Assembly (NCBI GenBank): GCA_031378845.1
Contig: JANNES010000020.1
Coordinates: forward strand, 310,001-374,000
Length of the DNA stretch: 64,000 bases
From: JAJNPS01 sp031378845
GTDB lineage: Bacteria; Pseudomonadota; Alphaproteobacteria; Rhodobacterales; Rhodobacteraceae
Direction: 5' to 3'
Shown here: in pieces, positions 33,130-42,138 of the stretch
How the letters are laid out: each line of letters begins with the position of its first letter
Numbering within the stretch: the stretch's first letter is position 1
Made by a program: the position numbers and the translations under genes
The notes under the pieces: model-generated
The model's database searches: none
What the model saw: the letters and a program-made list of their open reading frames with translations, nothing else
Told to the model about the DNA's origin: nothing

Positions 33130-34350
33130 ATGAACCATAGCAAAACCCTGATGGTCGCTGCGGCCCTGCTGGGCAGCTCGGCCCTCGCGGCTTCGGCGCA
33201 GGATCTGTCCTTTATCATGTGCGGCGATGTCCGCCCGGCAGATCAGGCGACGATTGACCAGTTCCAGACCGACAATCCGGGCATCAAGGTCACCATGGAA
33301 GCGGTTCCATGGGGCACCTGCCAGGACAAGTCGATGACGCTGGCGGCTGCCGGTGACCCGGTTTCCGTCGCCTATATCGGCTCACGCACGCTGTTGAAAC
33401 TGTCGGCAGAGGGGCTGATCGTGCCGGCCGAGATCTCCGAAGAAGCGGCGGCCAACTATCAGCCGGGCGTGTTGAAGACCGTGTCCTCTGGCGGCAAGTA
33501 CTGGGGCTATCCGCATGCCTTTTCGACCAAGGCCCTCTACATCAACTGCGACCTCGTCGTTGCAGCGGGCATGGAATGCAAGGCGCCCGAGACATGGGCT
33601 GACATGATCGCCATGGCCAAGGGGATCAAGGAAAAGGCCGGTGTTGCCGGGATTGGCATCGCGGGCAAGGACTTTGACAACACGATGCACATGTTCCTTG
33701 ATTTCCTCTATTCCAACGGCGGTGCCGTGATGAATGCGGAAACCGGAGAGCCGATGCTGGACAGCCCGCAAACCCGCGAAACGCTCCAGCTTTATGCGGA
33801 CCTTCTGCCCTACATGATCGAAGGTCCGACCGCGTATGAGCGCGATCAGATGAAGGATGTCTTCAATGATGGCAAGCTCGGCATGTATGTTACCGGTCCC
33901 TGGGGTCGCGGCCAGTCCATCGAACAGGTTCCCAACCTGATGGTGGTGCCGGTTCCGCGCGGCCCGTCGGGCGTGTCGGGCACCATTCTGATCACCGACT
34001 CCATCGCTGTGTTCAAGCAAAAGGACCCGGCCGTCGAGGCCGCCGCCCAAAAGCTGGCCTTGGCGTTGACCTCGGGTGCGGCCCAGTACGATCTGGACAG
34101 CACATGGGGCCTTACGCCGATCTTGCAGTATGACAAGCTGGGGATCGAAAAGCCCTATTACGTCAATGACCCGTTCTGGAAAATCTTTGTCGACGGCATC
34201 TCGACCGGCGGGCCGGAGCCTTTGGTCTCGGACTTCAAATCGCTGCAGGGCGTGTTCACGAACATGATCCAGGGCGTGATGCTGGGCGAAGGCGGCACGA
34301 TCGACGAGTTGGTCACGCAAGCTGGCGTAGAGCTGGCCGAAGTGAAGTAG
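33130..34350 (+). CDS. Sugar ABC transporter substrate-binding protein (CUT1 family)
   Basis: The protein has 406 residues with a signal peptide (MNHSKTLMVAAALLGSSALA, cleavage near ASAQ). It is an extracellular solute-binding protein of family 1: DQATIDQFQTDNPGIKVTME near the N-terminus and a hinge-region pattern DVFNDGKLGMYVTGPWG typical of sugar binders. ATG 33130 follows AGGGAGA. It captures amino-sugar oligosaccharides in the periplasm. A strong stem-loop follows the gene. Confidence 0.88.
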   Translation: MNHSKTLMVAAALLGSSALAASAQDLSFIMCGDVRPADQATIDQFQTDNPGIKVTMEAVPWGTCQDKSMTLAAAGDPVSVAYIGSRTLLKLSAEGLIVPAEISEEAAANYQPGVLKTVSSGGKYWGYPHAFSTKALYINCDLVVAAGMECKAPETWADMIAMAKGIKEKAGVAGIGIAGKDFDNTMHMFLDFLYSNGGAVMNAETGEPMLDSPQTRETLQLYADLLPYMIEGPTAYERDQMKDVFNDGKLGMYVTGPWGRGQSIEQVPNLMVVPVPRGPSGVSGTILITDSIAVFKQKDPAVEAAAQKLALALTSGAAQYDLDSTWGLTPILQYDKLGIEKPYYVNDPFWKIFVDGISTGGPEPLVSDFKSLQGVFTNMIQGVMLGEGGTIDELVTQAGVELAEVK

Positions 34351-34359
34351 TCGACGCGG

Positions 34360-34385
34360 ACGGGCGGTCCATGCGGGCCGCCCGT
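34360..34385 (+). other. Intercistronic stem-loop after the sugar-binding-protein gene
   Basis: ACGGGCGGTCC (34360-34370) and GGGCCGCCCGT (34375-34385) form an 11-bp stem with one T-G pair and an ATGC loop, with no T-run. Its position between the binding-protein and ATPase genes suggests an mRNA-stabilising element that raises binding-protein levels. Confidence 0.7.
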
Positions 34386-34418
34386 TGGCGCACCAAAAGC
34401 ATGCATGACGGGGACCTT

Positions 34419-35516
34419 ATGGCGACGCTTGATCTGCAGAACATCACCAAATCCTTTGGCACCGCACAGGTCCTGCACGGGATCGATCTGGCCATCCAGG
34501 ACAAGGAGTTTGTCGTCTTTGTCGGCCCCTCGGGCTGTGGCAAGTCCACGCTTTTGCGCATCATCGCGGGGCTGGAGGAGGCGACCAGCGGCAAGATCAT
34601 CATCGGGGGCGACGATGTGTCGGCCCAGGCGCCGGTTGATCGTGGGATTGCGATGGTGTTTCAGTCCTATGCGCTATACCCGCACCTTTCGGTGTATGAG
34701 AATATTGCCTTTCCCCTGCGCGTGGCCCGGCTGGCCGAGACCGAGGTCAAGGCCAAGGTCGGGCGCGCCGCCGATATCTTGCAGATGACCGACAAGCTGC
34801 AGCTTAAACCGGGTCAGTTGTCGGGTGGGCAGCGCCAGCGGGTCGCCATCGGGCGGTCCATCGTGCGCAATCCCAAGGTCTTTCTTTTTGACGAACCTTT
34901 ATCGAACCTGGATGCCGCATTGCGCGGCGAGATGCGGCTGGAGTTGAGCGAATTGCACCGCAGCCTGTCGGCCACGATGGTCTATGTCACGCATGATCAG
35001 ATCGAGGCGATGACAATGGCACACCGCATCGTGGTGCTGAACGGGGGCCGTGTTGAACAGTTCGGCACGCCGATGGAGCTTTATCATCACCCGGCCAGCC
35101 GCTTTGTCGCGACCTTTATCGGACAGCCGAACATGAACCTTTTGCCGGCGCGGGTGCTGGGTGCGGGGGGCGACGGTTTGGCGGTGGAGTTTCATGGCGG
35201 CCACAGGATGGCATTGCCGGTCGATCCCGCTGACGCCAAGGCAGGCGATCGGGTCGAGGTCGGCATTCGCCCCGAAAACGCGCGGATAGGTGAAGGGCTC
35301 TCCATGACGGTGCGGGTGCTCGAACGCCTTGGCGGGGTTGCCATGACCTACGGCGAGATGGCAGATGGCCAGCGCATCTGCGCGGCGCTGCCCGGCGATA
35401 CATCCGTGCAGGAAGGTCAGACCATCGGGCTGGCCGTCACCCCTGCCGATACCCATGTTTTCGATGCGGCGGGCCGCGTGTTGCGCCGACGCATGGCCCC
35501 CCCCTTGGTCGCCTGA
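34419..35516 (+). CDS. Sugar ABC transporter ATP-binding protein (UgpC/MsmK-like)
   Basis: The protein has 365 residues with ATG 34419, which has GGGGA upstream; an earlier in-frame ATG at 34371 falls in the stem-loop. ATPase domain: Walker A GPSGCGKST, signature LSGGQRQR, Walker B FLFDEPLSNLDAA, H-loop VTHDQIEAMTMA. A C-terminal TOBE/OB-type domain (about 240-365) carries VEVGIRPENARIGEG. This is the usual length of CUT1 ATPases. It powers the amino-sugar importer. Confidence 0.9.
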   Translation: MATLDLQNITKSFGTAQVLHGIDLAIQDKEFVVFVGPSGCGKSTLLRIIAGLEEATSGKIIIGGDDVSAQAPVDRGIAMVFQSYALYPHLSVYENIAFPLRVARLAETEVKAKVGRAADILQMTDKLQLKPGQLSGGQRQRVAIGRSIVRNPKVFLFDEPLSNLDAALRGEMRLELSELHRSLSATMVYVTHDQIEAMTMAHRIVVLNGGRVEQFGTPMELYHHPASRFVATFIGQPNMNLLPARVLGAGGDGLAVEFHGGHRMALPVDPADAKAGDRVEVGIRPENARIGEGLSMTVRVLERLGGVAMTYGEMADGQRICAALPGDTSVQEGQTIGLAVTPADTHVFDAAGRVLRRRMAPPLVA

Positions 35517-35524
35517 AGGAGCAG

Positions 35525-36670
35525 ATGATGCGCGTAGTGACGGCAGGCATGGGCTTGCGTGCGGGCCATGTGCTCAGCACGCTTTTGGTTGCGATGCCCG
35601 AGGCGAAAGTCGTGGGTTACTTTGATCCGCAACCAACGCATCTGGACATGATCGGTGACGATACACCGCGCTATGCGTCGGTTGAGGCGATGCTGTCGGA
35701 TGCCAAGCCCGACCTTTACTGCGTCTTTTCGCCCAATGTCTTTCATCTTGACCAGATCCGGCTGGGGCTGGAGGCGGGGGTGCAGGTATTCACCGAAAAG
35801 CCGGTGGTGATGTCGATCGACGAGACACTGGAACTGGCGCGGCTATTGGCCAAACACGGGGGGGCCAGCCGTGCCATGGTGGGGCTGGTCTTGCGCTATT
35901 CCCAACACATGGTGGATCTGCGCCGCGCCATGGCAGCAGGGCAGTTGGGCCAGATCGTGAGCCTGGAGGCAACTGAGCATATCGCGCCGTATCACGGCGG
36001 CTTTTTCATGCGCGACTGGCGTCGTCGTGATGATCTGGCGGGTGGCTTCATGCTGGAGAAATGCTGCCACGATCTGGATATCTACAACATGGTGACCGGC
36101 TCGCGCCCGGCACGGGTCGCAAGCTTTGGCGGCAAGCGGTCGTTCTTGCCCCAATACGCGCCGGCATCGAACGCCGAGGCCGAGATTTTCCATGTCAAGA
36201 AATCGGTCTGGGAAAGTGCCGATGATCCTTTCCGCTCCGATGCCGACATCATCGACTTTCAGACCGCGATCCTTGCCTACGAGTCCGGCGCGAGTCTGGC
36301 GTTTCACACCAACCTCAACGTCCCGGATGAACATCGACGGTTTTGCATCATGGGCAGCCATGGCATGGCCGAGGGGGATTTCGTGCGTGGCTATCTGCGG
36401 GTGACGGCGCGGGACGGAACGCGGCTGGCTGATCACGACTACACCCAAGGGGCTTTGGCCAAGGGCGCGCATTACGGTGCCGATGCGATGATGTGCGCCG
36501 ATATCGCCGCCTATCTGCGGGGTGAGGTGGCTGGCCTGCCGGTATCCATTCTGGACGCCATGGAGGCGGGCATCGCGGCAATGGCGCTCGATCAGGCCCG
36601 CATGAGCGGGCAGGTGGTGGACCTGACCGCGACGTGGGCCGCCCTTGACGCGCAGGGGTTGCGGGCATGA
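35525..36670 (+). CDS. Gfo/Idh/MocA-family oxidoreductase
   Basis: The protein has 381 residues. Rossmann N-terminus MRVVTAGMGLRAGHVL, where the usual GxGxxG is altered to AGMGLRAG; catalytic-lysine motif TEKPVVMS near residue 97; then LEKCCHDLDIYNMVTGSRP, the family's His-Asp region. The family contains NAD-dependent sugar dehydrogenases and also NAD-dependent glycosidases such as GH109 (alpha-N-acetylgalactosaminidase). Lacking a signal peptide, it would act inside the cell on an imported sugar. Eight bases separate it from the ATPase gene, and its stop overlaps the SIS gene, so it belongs to the amino-sugar operon. Exact reaction unknown. Confidence 0.82.
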   Translation: MMRVVTAGMGLRAGHVLSTLLVAMPEAKVVGYFDPQPTHLDMIGDDTPRYASVEAMLSDAKPDLYCVFSPNVFHLDQIRLGLEAGVQVFTEKPVVMSIDETLELARLLAKHGGASRAMVGLVLRYSQHMVDLRRAMAAGQLGQIVSLEATEHIAPYHGGFFMRDWRRRDDLAGGFMLEKCCHDLDIYNMVTGSRPARVASFGGKRSFLPQYAPASNAEAEIFHVKKSVWESADDPFRSDADIIDFQTAILAYESGASLAFHTNLNVPDEHRRFCIMGSHGMAEGDFVRGYLRVTARDGTRLADHDYTQGALAKGAHYGADAMMCADIAAYLRGEVAGLPVSILDAMEAGIAAMALDQARMSGQVVDLTATWAALDAQGLRA

Positions 36671-37704
36671 GTGCGGCCTCCCACGCCCCCATTCCCGGTG
36701 CGCATATGCGCGCCGAGATTGCCGAGGCGCCGGAGGTTTTTGCCGCGACCGTGAAAAGCGCTGTCGATCCCGCGCGCCGCGCTGTGATCGACGGCATGCA
36801 GGTTGATCATGCGCGTGCGATCTATACCATCGCACGGGGGTCGTCGGATGCCGCTGCCAACATCCTGTCCTATGAATTCATGCGCGAGACGGGCAAGCCG
36901 ATGACCAGCCTGCCGCCTTCGGTCTTTTCGGTGGGCCGGGGTGTGGCAATGGCAGGCTCCGTGTCGCTGATCGTTTCGCAATCGGGGGCGAGCGATGACC
37001 TTGTGCGGTCTGCGCGCGGCATCAAGGCGGCCGGCGGGGCGGTGATCGGGCTGATCAATGTCGCGGGTTCTGCGGTGGAGGCCGCTTGCGATCTGGTCTT
37101 GCCGCTTGGCGCGGGATCGGAACGTGCGGTGCCTGCAACGAAATCGGTGATCGGAGCGATTGCGGCAGGGATGGCGCTGCTTGGCGCGCTGAGGCCCGGT
37201 TACGCAGCCCGCGCGACAGCGTCGGCAAATGCGGTGGCAGCACTGGCGGGACGGCCGCATCCCAAGGCCAAGGCGCTGGTTTCCGCGTTGCTCAGGGCCA
37301 ATCATGTCTATGTGATCGGGCGCGACACGGGTTATGGCGCGGCGCAAGAACTGGCGCTGAAGTTGAAGGAATGCTGTGCCCTGCATGCCGAGGCCTATTC
37401 CAGCTCCGAAGTGCTGCACGGGCCTTTGCAGTTGGTGACCAATCCGCTGTTGATCTTGATCCTTGATACCGATCAACCCGATGTGCAGCCCAGCCTTGAT
37501 ACTGCCGAGGCACGGTTCCGTACCGCAGGCGGCACGGTCTTTCGCCTGCGCCCGTCCGATGCCGGGGTGTCCGATCTGACACCTGCGGCGGCGGCGGCGG
37601 CGCTGCTGTATCTGACTTATCCCTTGGCTCTGGAAACGGCGCTGGCGCTGGGTCATGACCCGGATCGTCCGGCCACCTTGTCGAAAGTGACACAAACGAC
37701 ATGA
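36667..37704 (+). CDS. SIS-domain glucosamine-6-phosphate deaminase, NagB-II-like
   Basis: The protein has 345 residues with two SIS domains, as in the isomerase half of GlmS. IYTIARGSSDAAANILSYEF (about 54-73) and SLIVSQSGASDDLV form the sugar-phosphate-binding part of the first; VYVIGRDTGYGAAQELALKL and HAEAYSSSEVLHGPLQLV the second. Lacking a glutaminase domain, it fits the NagB-II type deaminase, which converts glucosamine-6-P to fructose-6-P and ammonia. Overlaps the genes on both sides by four bases. Confidence 0.83.
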   Translation: MSAASHAPIPGAHMRAEIAEAPEVFAATVKSAVDPARRAVIDGMQVDHARAIYTIARGSSDAAANILSYEFMRETGKPMTSLPPSVFSVGRGVAMAGSVSLIVSQSGASDDLVRSARGIKAAGGAVIGLINVAGSAVEAACDLVLPLGAGSERAVPATKSVIGAIAAGMALLGALRPGYAARATASANAVAALAGRPHPKAKALVSALLRANHVYVIGRDTGYGAAQELALKLKECCALHAEAYSSSEVLHGPLQLVTNPLLILILDTDQPDVQPSLDTAEARFRTAGGTVFRLRPSDAGVSDLTPAAAAAALLYLTYPLALETALALGHDPDRPATLSKVTQTT

Positions 37705-38753
37705 CCGCAGACTTGTCCCGCCATGCCACATGGCGCGAGCTCATTGCACAGCCTGCGATCTGGCGGGAGTGGGGCTCCACGCTGGAGGTGGCGGGGTTGC
37801 GGGACTGGATCGCGGGGCTGGACGTCCGCGAGATCTGGTTTTGCGGGGCGGGATCATCGGCCTATATCGGCGAGGTGATCGTAGCGGCACTTGAAGGAAG
37901 CGGGCGGGCGATGCGCGCTGTGCCGACGACCGATCTTGTCAGCCGTCCACGTGCCTATCTTGCGGGTCCGCCGCGCTTGATTGTCAGCTTTGGGCGGTCG
38001 GGCAATTCGACGGAAAGCGTCGGCACGCTGGATGCGCTTGAGGCGCTCGCGCCCGATTGGCCGCGGCTCAACATAAGCTGCAATGCGGACGGGGCCTTGG
38101 CCACGCGGGGGGACAGGATTGTCGTCCTGCCCGAGGCCACACATGACAGTGGCTTTGCCATGACGTCGAGCTTTACGACGATGCTGCTGACGGCACTTGC
38201 CATCTTTGATGACGCCACAACGCCGCGACATTGGTCCGATCTGGCGGATAAGGCGGAGACTGGGATGCCGGCGTTGCAGGCCCACGCACTGATCGCGCGG
38301 CGGCCGGATCGGGCGGTGTTCGTGGGCGCCGGACCGCTGGCCTTTGCCGCGCGCGAGGCAGCACTGAAGGTGATGGAGCTGTCGGCGGGGCGGATCACGG
38401 CGCTTTGGGACAGCACGCTGGGGTTCCGGCATGGGCCGAAAAGCTTTGTCCGGGGGGCCACGGATATCTGGGTCTTTGCCAGTGCGGACGCGCATGCTGC
38501 GCACTACGACGCCGATCTGATGGCCGAGTTGCGGGCGCAGTTTCCGGCGTCGCAGGTGACAAGGGTTGGTCCGGGTGGCGATGTCGATGTGCCGACCGAC
38601 GGCTGGGGCGTCGTGCTGCCGGTCGTGCTGGCGCAGATGCTGGCGGTCGTCTGGTCGGATGGTTTGGGTCTGGCGGTCGATGATCCCTTTGCGGGGCAGG
38701 GCACGCTGAGCAGGGTCGTGTCTGGCGTCAAACTCTATCCGGTGCGCGCGTGA
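37701..38753 (+). CDS. SIS-domain AgaS-like galactosamine-6-phosphate deaminase/isomerase
   Basis: The protein has 350 residues. It differs from its neighbour and fits the AgaS group: EIWFCGAGSSAYIGEVI near 43-59, RLIVSFGRSGNSTESVGTL, a second SIS with VFVGAGPLAFAAREAALKVM, and DSTLGFRHGPKSFV, the AgaS signature. The group is linked to galactosamine-6-P deamination to tagatose-6-P. The gene overlaps both neighbours (ATGA and GTGA). Its presence beside a NagB-II-like enzyme suggests the operon handles both GlcNAc- and GalNAc-derived sugars. Confidence 0.83.
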   Translation: MTADLSRHATWRELIAQPAIWREWGSTLEVAGLRDWIAGLDVREIWFCGAGSSAYIGEVIVAALEGSGRAMRAVPTTDLVSRPRAYLAGPPRLIVSFGRSGNSTESVGTLDALEALAPDWPRLNISCNADGALATRGDRIVVLPEATHDSGFAMTSSFTTMLLTALAIFDDATTPRHWSDLADKAETGMPALQAHALIARRPDRAVFVGAGPLAFAAREAALKVMELSAGRITALWDSTLGFRHGPKSFVRGATDIWVFASADAHAAHYDADLMAELRAQFPASQVTRVGPGGDVDVPTDGWGVVLPVVLAQMLAVVWSDGLGLAVDDPFAGQGTLSRVVSGVKLYPVRA

Positions 38754-39661
38754 TCGCCGTTGGCATAGATCTTGGCGGCACAAAGATTGCCGCGCAGGTC
38801 TTTGACGCCGACTGGTCGCGTGTCGCCGAGCACCGCATCGACACGCCGCGCGACTATGCGGGACTGGTGGCGGCGATGGCCGATCAGATCGCATGGGCGG
38901 ACGGCGTGGCGGGCAAGGCCCTGCCGATCGGGATTGCTGCGGCGGGATTGATAAATCCGGCTACGGGTTTGGCCCTGACAGCCAATCTTGCGGCAACGGG
39001 CCAGCCCTTTCCGGCGGATATCGCGGCGGCGGCGGGGCGGGCGGTGACGTATGTCAACGACTGCCGCGCGCTGACACTGTCCGAGGCGATCTTTGGCGCG
39101 GCGCGGGGCATGTCGCCAGCCGTCGGGCTGATCCTTGGGACCGGCATCGGCGGTGGTGTCGCGGTGCAGGGGCATCTGGTCGAAGGCCCGGCTGCGCTGG
39201 GCGGCGAGTTTGGCCACTTTGCGATTGCGGCGGCGCCGGTCGTCGCGCATGGCTTGCCGATTGTGACCTGCGGCTGCGGCAGGCCGGGCTGCACCGAGAC
39301 GTTGATCGCGGGGCCGGGTCTTCAGCGCCTGACCCTGCATCTGACCGGGCGGATCATGACGGCCCCTGACATCGCAGCGGGGCGATTTGCCGATCCTGAC
39401 CTGGCACGGGTCTGGGCGGTCTGGTGCGGGCTGGTGGCCGAGATGCTGAAAACCATCTGCCTTGTTGTCGATCCGGCCTGCATCGTGATCGGCGGCGGCC
39501 TGTCGCAAGCGCCGGGCGTGATCGGCGACCTGACGCTGGCCTTGCGCGCGATCCAGCTGCCCGGTTTTTCCACCCCGGACCTGCGGTTGGCCCAAGGTGG
39601 TGACGCCAGTGGTGCGCGGGGGGCGGCCTATGCGGGCTGGCAGGCACATAGAAATGGCTGA
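38750..39661 (+). CDS. ROK-family amino-sugar kinase
   Basis: The protein has 303 residues. GTG start at 38750 overlaps the AgaS stop (GTGA). ATP-binding MIAVGIDLGGTKIAAQVF; catalytic Asp in VNDCRALTLSEAI; GTGIGGGVAVQG; zinc motif CGCGRPGCTE with the upstream GHF histidine. ROK kinases of this type phosphorylate GlcNAc, GalNAc or ManNAc. Here it supplies the 6-phosphates used by NagA and the SIS deaminases. The choice of sugar cannot be read from the sequence. Confidence 0.85.
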   Translation: MIAVGIDLGGTKIAAQVFDADWSRVAEHRIDTPRDYAGLVAAMADQIAWADGVAGKALPIGIAAAGLINPATGLALTANLAATGQPFPADIAAAAGRAVTYVNDCRALTLSEAIFGAARGMSPAVGLILGTGIGGGVAVQGHLVEGPAALGGEFGHFAIAAAPVVAHGLPIVTCGCGRPGCTETLIAGPGLQRLTLHLTGRIMTAPDIAAGRFADPDLARVWAVWCGLVAEMLKTICLVVDPACIVIGGGLSQAPGVIGDLTLALRAIQLPGFSTPDLRLAQGGDASGARGAAYAGWQAHRNG

Positions 39662-40958
39662 GGTATTGCGCGATATCATCCGGCGCAATCGTGCAGGGGA
39701 GCGCGTGGCCATCCCGTCGGTCTGCTCAGCACATCCTGAGGTACTGCGCGCAAGCCTGATGCTGGCCCGGGATCTGGGTCAGCCGGTCGTGATCGAGGCG
39801 ACCAGCAATCAGGTCAACCAAGATGGCGGCTATACAGGCCAGCACCCGCGCGATTTCATAGCGACGGTTGGTCAGATGACGGCAGAGGTCGGGCTGTCGG
39901 CAGATCAGGTGATTTTCGGCGGCGACCATCTTGGCCCGCAGGTCTGGCGCGCGGGGCCTGCGGCGGCGGCGATGGCCAAGGCACGGGTGATGATTGCTGA
40001 CTATGTGGAGGCGGGGTTCACTAAGATTCACCTCGATTGTTCGGAAGGTTGCGCGGAGGAACCGCCGCAGCTTGGTGATGCGGTGACGGCGGCGCGCGCG
40101 GCCGACCTTGCCAAGGTCGCGTTGAATGCGGCCCGCGATCCATTGGCGCTGATCTTTGTGATTGGCACCGAAGTGCCCCCGCCGGGTGGCGCGCGCATGG
40201 ATGAAGCGGGCGAGATTGCGCCGACAACACCTGCGTCGGCGCGCGCAACGCTGGCAGCCCACGCTCAGGCATTCCACGCCGCCGGGATTGGCGCGGCGCT
40301 TGGACAGATCGGCGGTCTGGTCGTGCAGCCTGGCGTCGAGTTTTCGCCCATGGCGGTGCATCCCCTGCCGATGACACGCGATCCGGGCCTGGTTGCCGTG
40401 CTGGCGGACTGGCCAGGCGTCTGTCTGGAGGCGCATTCGACCGACTATCAACCGAATGCGGTCCTTCCGCGACTGGCGGAACTTGGGTTTGCTTTCCTCA
40501 AGGTCGGCCCCGCGCTGACCTTTGCCTACCGCCGTGCGATCTACGCACTGGATGCGCTGGCAGCACAGGCTGGATGGCGCGCACGGCTCTCGGTGCCTGA
40601 GGTGATGGAATCGTTGATGCTGGCGGATCACAGATCATGGCAGGCGCACTACCATGCGGGCAGTGGTGACTTGCGGGTGGCGCGGCACTTTGGCCTTGCT
40701 GACCGTATCCGCTATTACTGGCCGCGCCCAGAGGCTGTGGCGGCGGTCGACGCGTTGTTTCGCGGGATCGACGGTCGGGACCTTCCTGACCCTTTGCTGC
40801 AACAGGGTTTTTCGTCAGCGGTCATTGCCGACGCCAAAAGGGCAGGTGGACCTTTGGCGCCAGCTTTGGTGCGGGCCGAAATCCAGGCCGCTTTGCGCCC
40901 CTATTTCTTGTTTGCGCCCGGTCCGGATCAACGGCAAAGAGCGCATCATGACCAATAA
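39654..40958 (+). CDS. GatZ/AgaZ-like protein (tagatose-bisphosphate aldolase non-catalytic subunit or tagatose-6-P kinase)
   Basis: The protein has 434 residues with ATG 39654, overlapping the ROK stop by eight bases. Family features: AIPSVCSAHPEVLRASL, VIEATSNQVNQDGGYTG, VIFGGDHLGPQVW, TKIHLDCSEGC, and FLKVGPALTFAYRRAIYALD. GatZ/KbaZ stabilise the class II aldolase GatY/KbaY; comparative genomics has also proposed AgaZ as a tagatose-6-P kinase. No GatY/KbaY gene lies in this window, so either function is possible. It fits downstream of AgaS, which would make tagatose-6-P from GalN-6-P. Confidence 0.86.
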   Translation: MAEVLRDIIRRNRAGERVAIPSVCSAHPEVLRASLMLARDLGQPVVIEATSNQVNQDGGYTGQHPRDFIATVGQMTAEVGLSADQVIFGGDHLGPQVWRAGPAAAAMAKARVMIADYVEAGFTKIHLDCSEGCAEEPPQLGDAVTAARAADLAKVALNAARDPLALIFVIGTEVPPPGGARMDEAGEIAPTTPASARATLAAHAQAFHAAGIGAALGQIGGLVVQPGVEFSPMAVHPLPMTRDPGLVAVLADWPGVCLEAHSTDYQPNAVLPRLAELGFAFLKVGPALTFAYRRAIYALDALAAQAGWRARLSVPEVMESLMLADHRSWQAHYHAGSGDLRVARHFGLADRIRYYWPRPEAVAAVDALFRGIDGRDLPDPLLQQGFSSAVIADAKRAGGPLAPALVRAEIQAALRPYFLFAPGPDQRQRAHHDQ

Positions 40959-42087
40959 CGCGACGCGCATATGGCTTTGCCCCGATCAGGTGTTTGACGG
41001 CGTGTCGCTTCGCCAGGGTGTCGCTTTGGCGATCTCGGGCGGGGTGGTGGAGGCATTGTGGCCTGTCGCGTCTCTGCCGCCCAAGGCCCATCGCGAACGC
41101 CTGCGTGGCACCCTGACGCCGGGCTATCTTGACCTGCAGGTCAATGGCGGCGGCGGGATGCTGTTGAACGGATCACCCACACCAGAGGCGATTCTGGCGA
41201 TTGCAGCGGCGCATCGGCGTTATGGCACGATTGGCATTCTTCCCACGGTGATTACCGACAGCCCAGACGTGCTCGACAGGGCGGTTGCAGCGCTGACAGA
41301 GGTCTGGGGTGCGGAAGGGGTTCTGGGGCTGCATATCGAGGGTCCGCATATCTCGGTGGCGCGCAAGGGGACGCATGCAGCCGAATTCATCCGGCCCCTG
41401 GACTCCCGAACGCTTGGGCATGTGGCATCGCTGCGGCAGCGCGATATTCCCGTGATGATCACGCTGGCCCCCGAGGCGACAAGGCCCGGCCAGATCGCGC
41501 AGCTTGCCGCGACCGGGGCAGTCGTGTCGATCGGCCACAGTGATGCGACGGCCGAGGTCGTTCGCGCCGCGCTTGCCGAAGGTGCCACCTGTTTTACCCA
41601 TCTTTTCAATGCGATGTCGCCGCTGGTGAACCGCGCGCCGGGGGTCACGGGCGCTGCGATCAATTCGACCGCTTATGCGGGCGTCATCTGCGACGGGCAC
41701 CATGTTGCCGATGAACTGGTGGGTATGGCCGTCCGCGCGCGCCCCGTTGCGGACCGAATGTTTTTTGTCTCTGACGCGATGCCGACCGTTGGCGGGCCGG
41801 ATCGCTTTAGCCTTTATGGCCGCGAGATCAGGCTGCTGGACGGCAAGCTCGTGAACACGGACGGATCGCTGGCGGGTGCGCATGTGACGATGGCCGAAAG
41901 CGTGGCGCGGGCGATCAACGTGCTTGGTCTGCCGATTGATCTGGTGTTGCGAATGGCCGTGACGGTGCCGGCCGCCGTGATCGGGCAGACGGCCCTCGGT
42001 CGTCTTGAGGGTCGCGCGATAGAGGATCTGCTGTTGCTGACCTCGACGTGGACGGTCGCATCTGACCTCGCCACCGCATTGGGATAG
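40948..42087 (+). CDS. nagA: N-acetylglucosamine-6-phosphate deacetylase
   Basis: The protein has 379 residues with ATG 40948, overlapping the GatZ stop; this gives the usual NagA length, while an earlier start would add about 98 residues from another frame of GatZ. Motifs: TPGYLDLQVNGGGG, LHIEGPHIS, SIGHSDA, TCFTHLFNAMS, CDGHHV and FVSDAM, covering the metal and substrate residues of NagA. It removes acetate from GlcNAc-6-P (or GalNAc-6-P) to give the substrate of the SIS deaminases. Last gene of the operon. Confidence 0.92.
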   Translation: MTNNATRIWLCPDQVFDGVSLRQGVALAISGGVVEALWPVASLPPKAHRERLRGTLTPGYLDLQVNGGGGMLLNGSPTPEAILAIAAAHRRYGTIGILPTVITDSPDVLDRAVAALTEVWGAEGVLGLHIEGPHISVARKGTHAAEFIRPLDSRTLGHVASLRQRDIPVMITLAPEATRPGQIAQLAATGAVVSIGHSDATAEVVRAALAEGATCFTHLFNAMSPLVNRAPGVTGAAINSTAYAGVICDGHHVADELVGMAVRARPVADRMFFVSDAMPTVGGPDRFSLYGREIRLLDGKLVNTDGSLAGAHVTMAESVARAINVLGLPIDLVLRMAVTVPAAVIGQTALGRLEGRAIEDLLLLTSTWTVASDLATALG

Positions 42088-42091
42088 TGTT

Positions 42092-42110
42092 GCAGAAGTT
42101 TGACTTCTGC
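42092..42110. other. Hairpin/dyad between nagA and the LysR gene
   Basis: GCAGAAGT (42092-42099) and ACTTCTGC (42103-42110) form a perfect 8-bp dyad with a TTG loop, five bases after the nagA stop. GCGCGGCCCTTTT follows. It may be a weak terminator or an operator before the LysR gene. Confidence 0.6.
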
Positions 42111-42138
42111 GCGCGGCCCTTTTACCAGTGATAAAGAA

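Noticed and set aside
42092..42110. Firm intrinsic terminator for the amino-sugar operon
   Set aside because: The stem is only 8 bp with a three-base loop and the T-run is nine bases away, so an operator is equally likely; listed only as a dyad.
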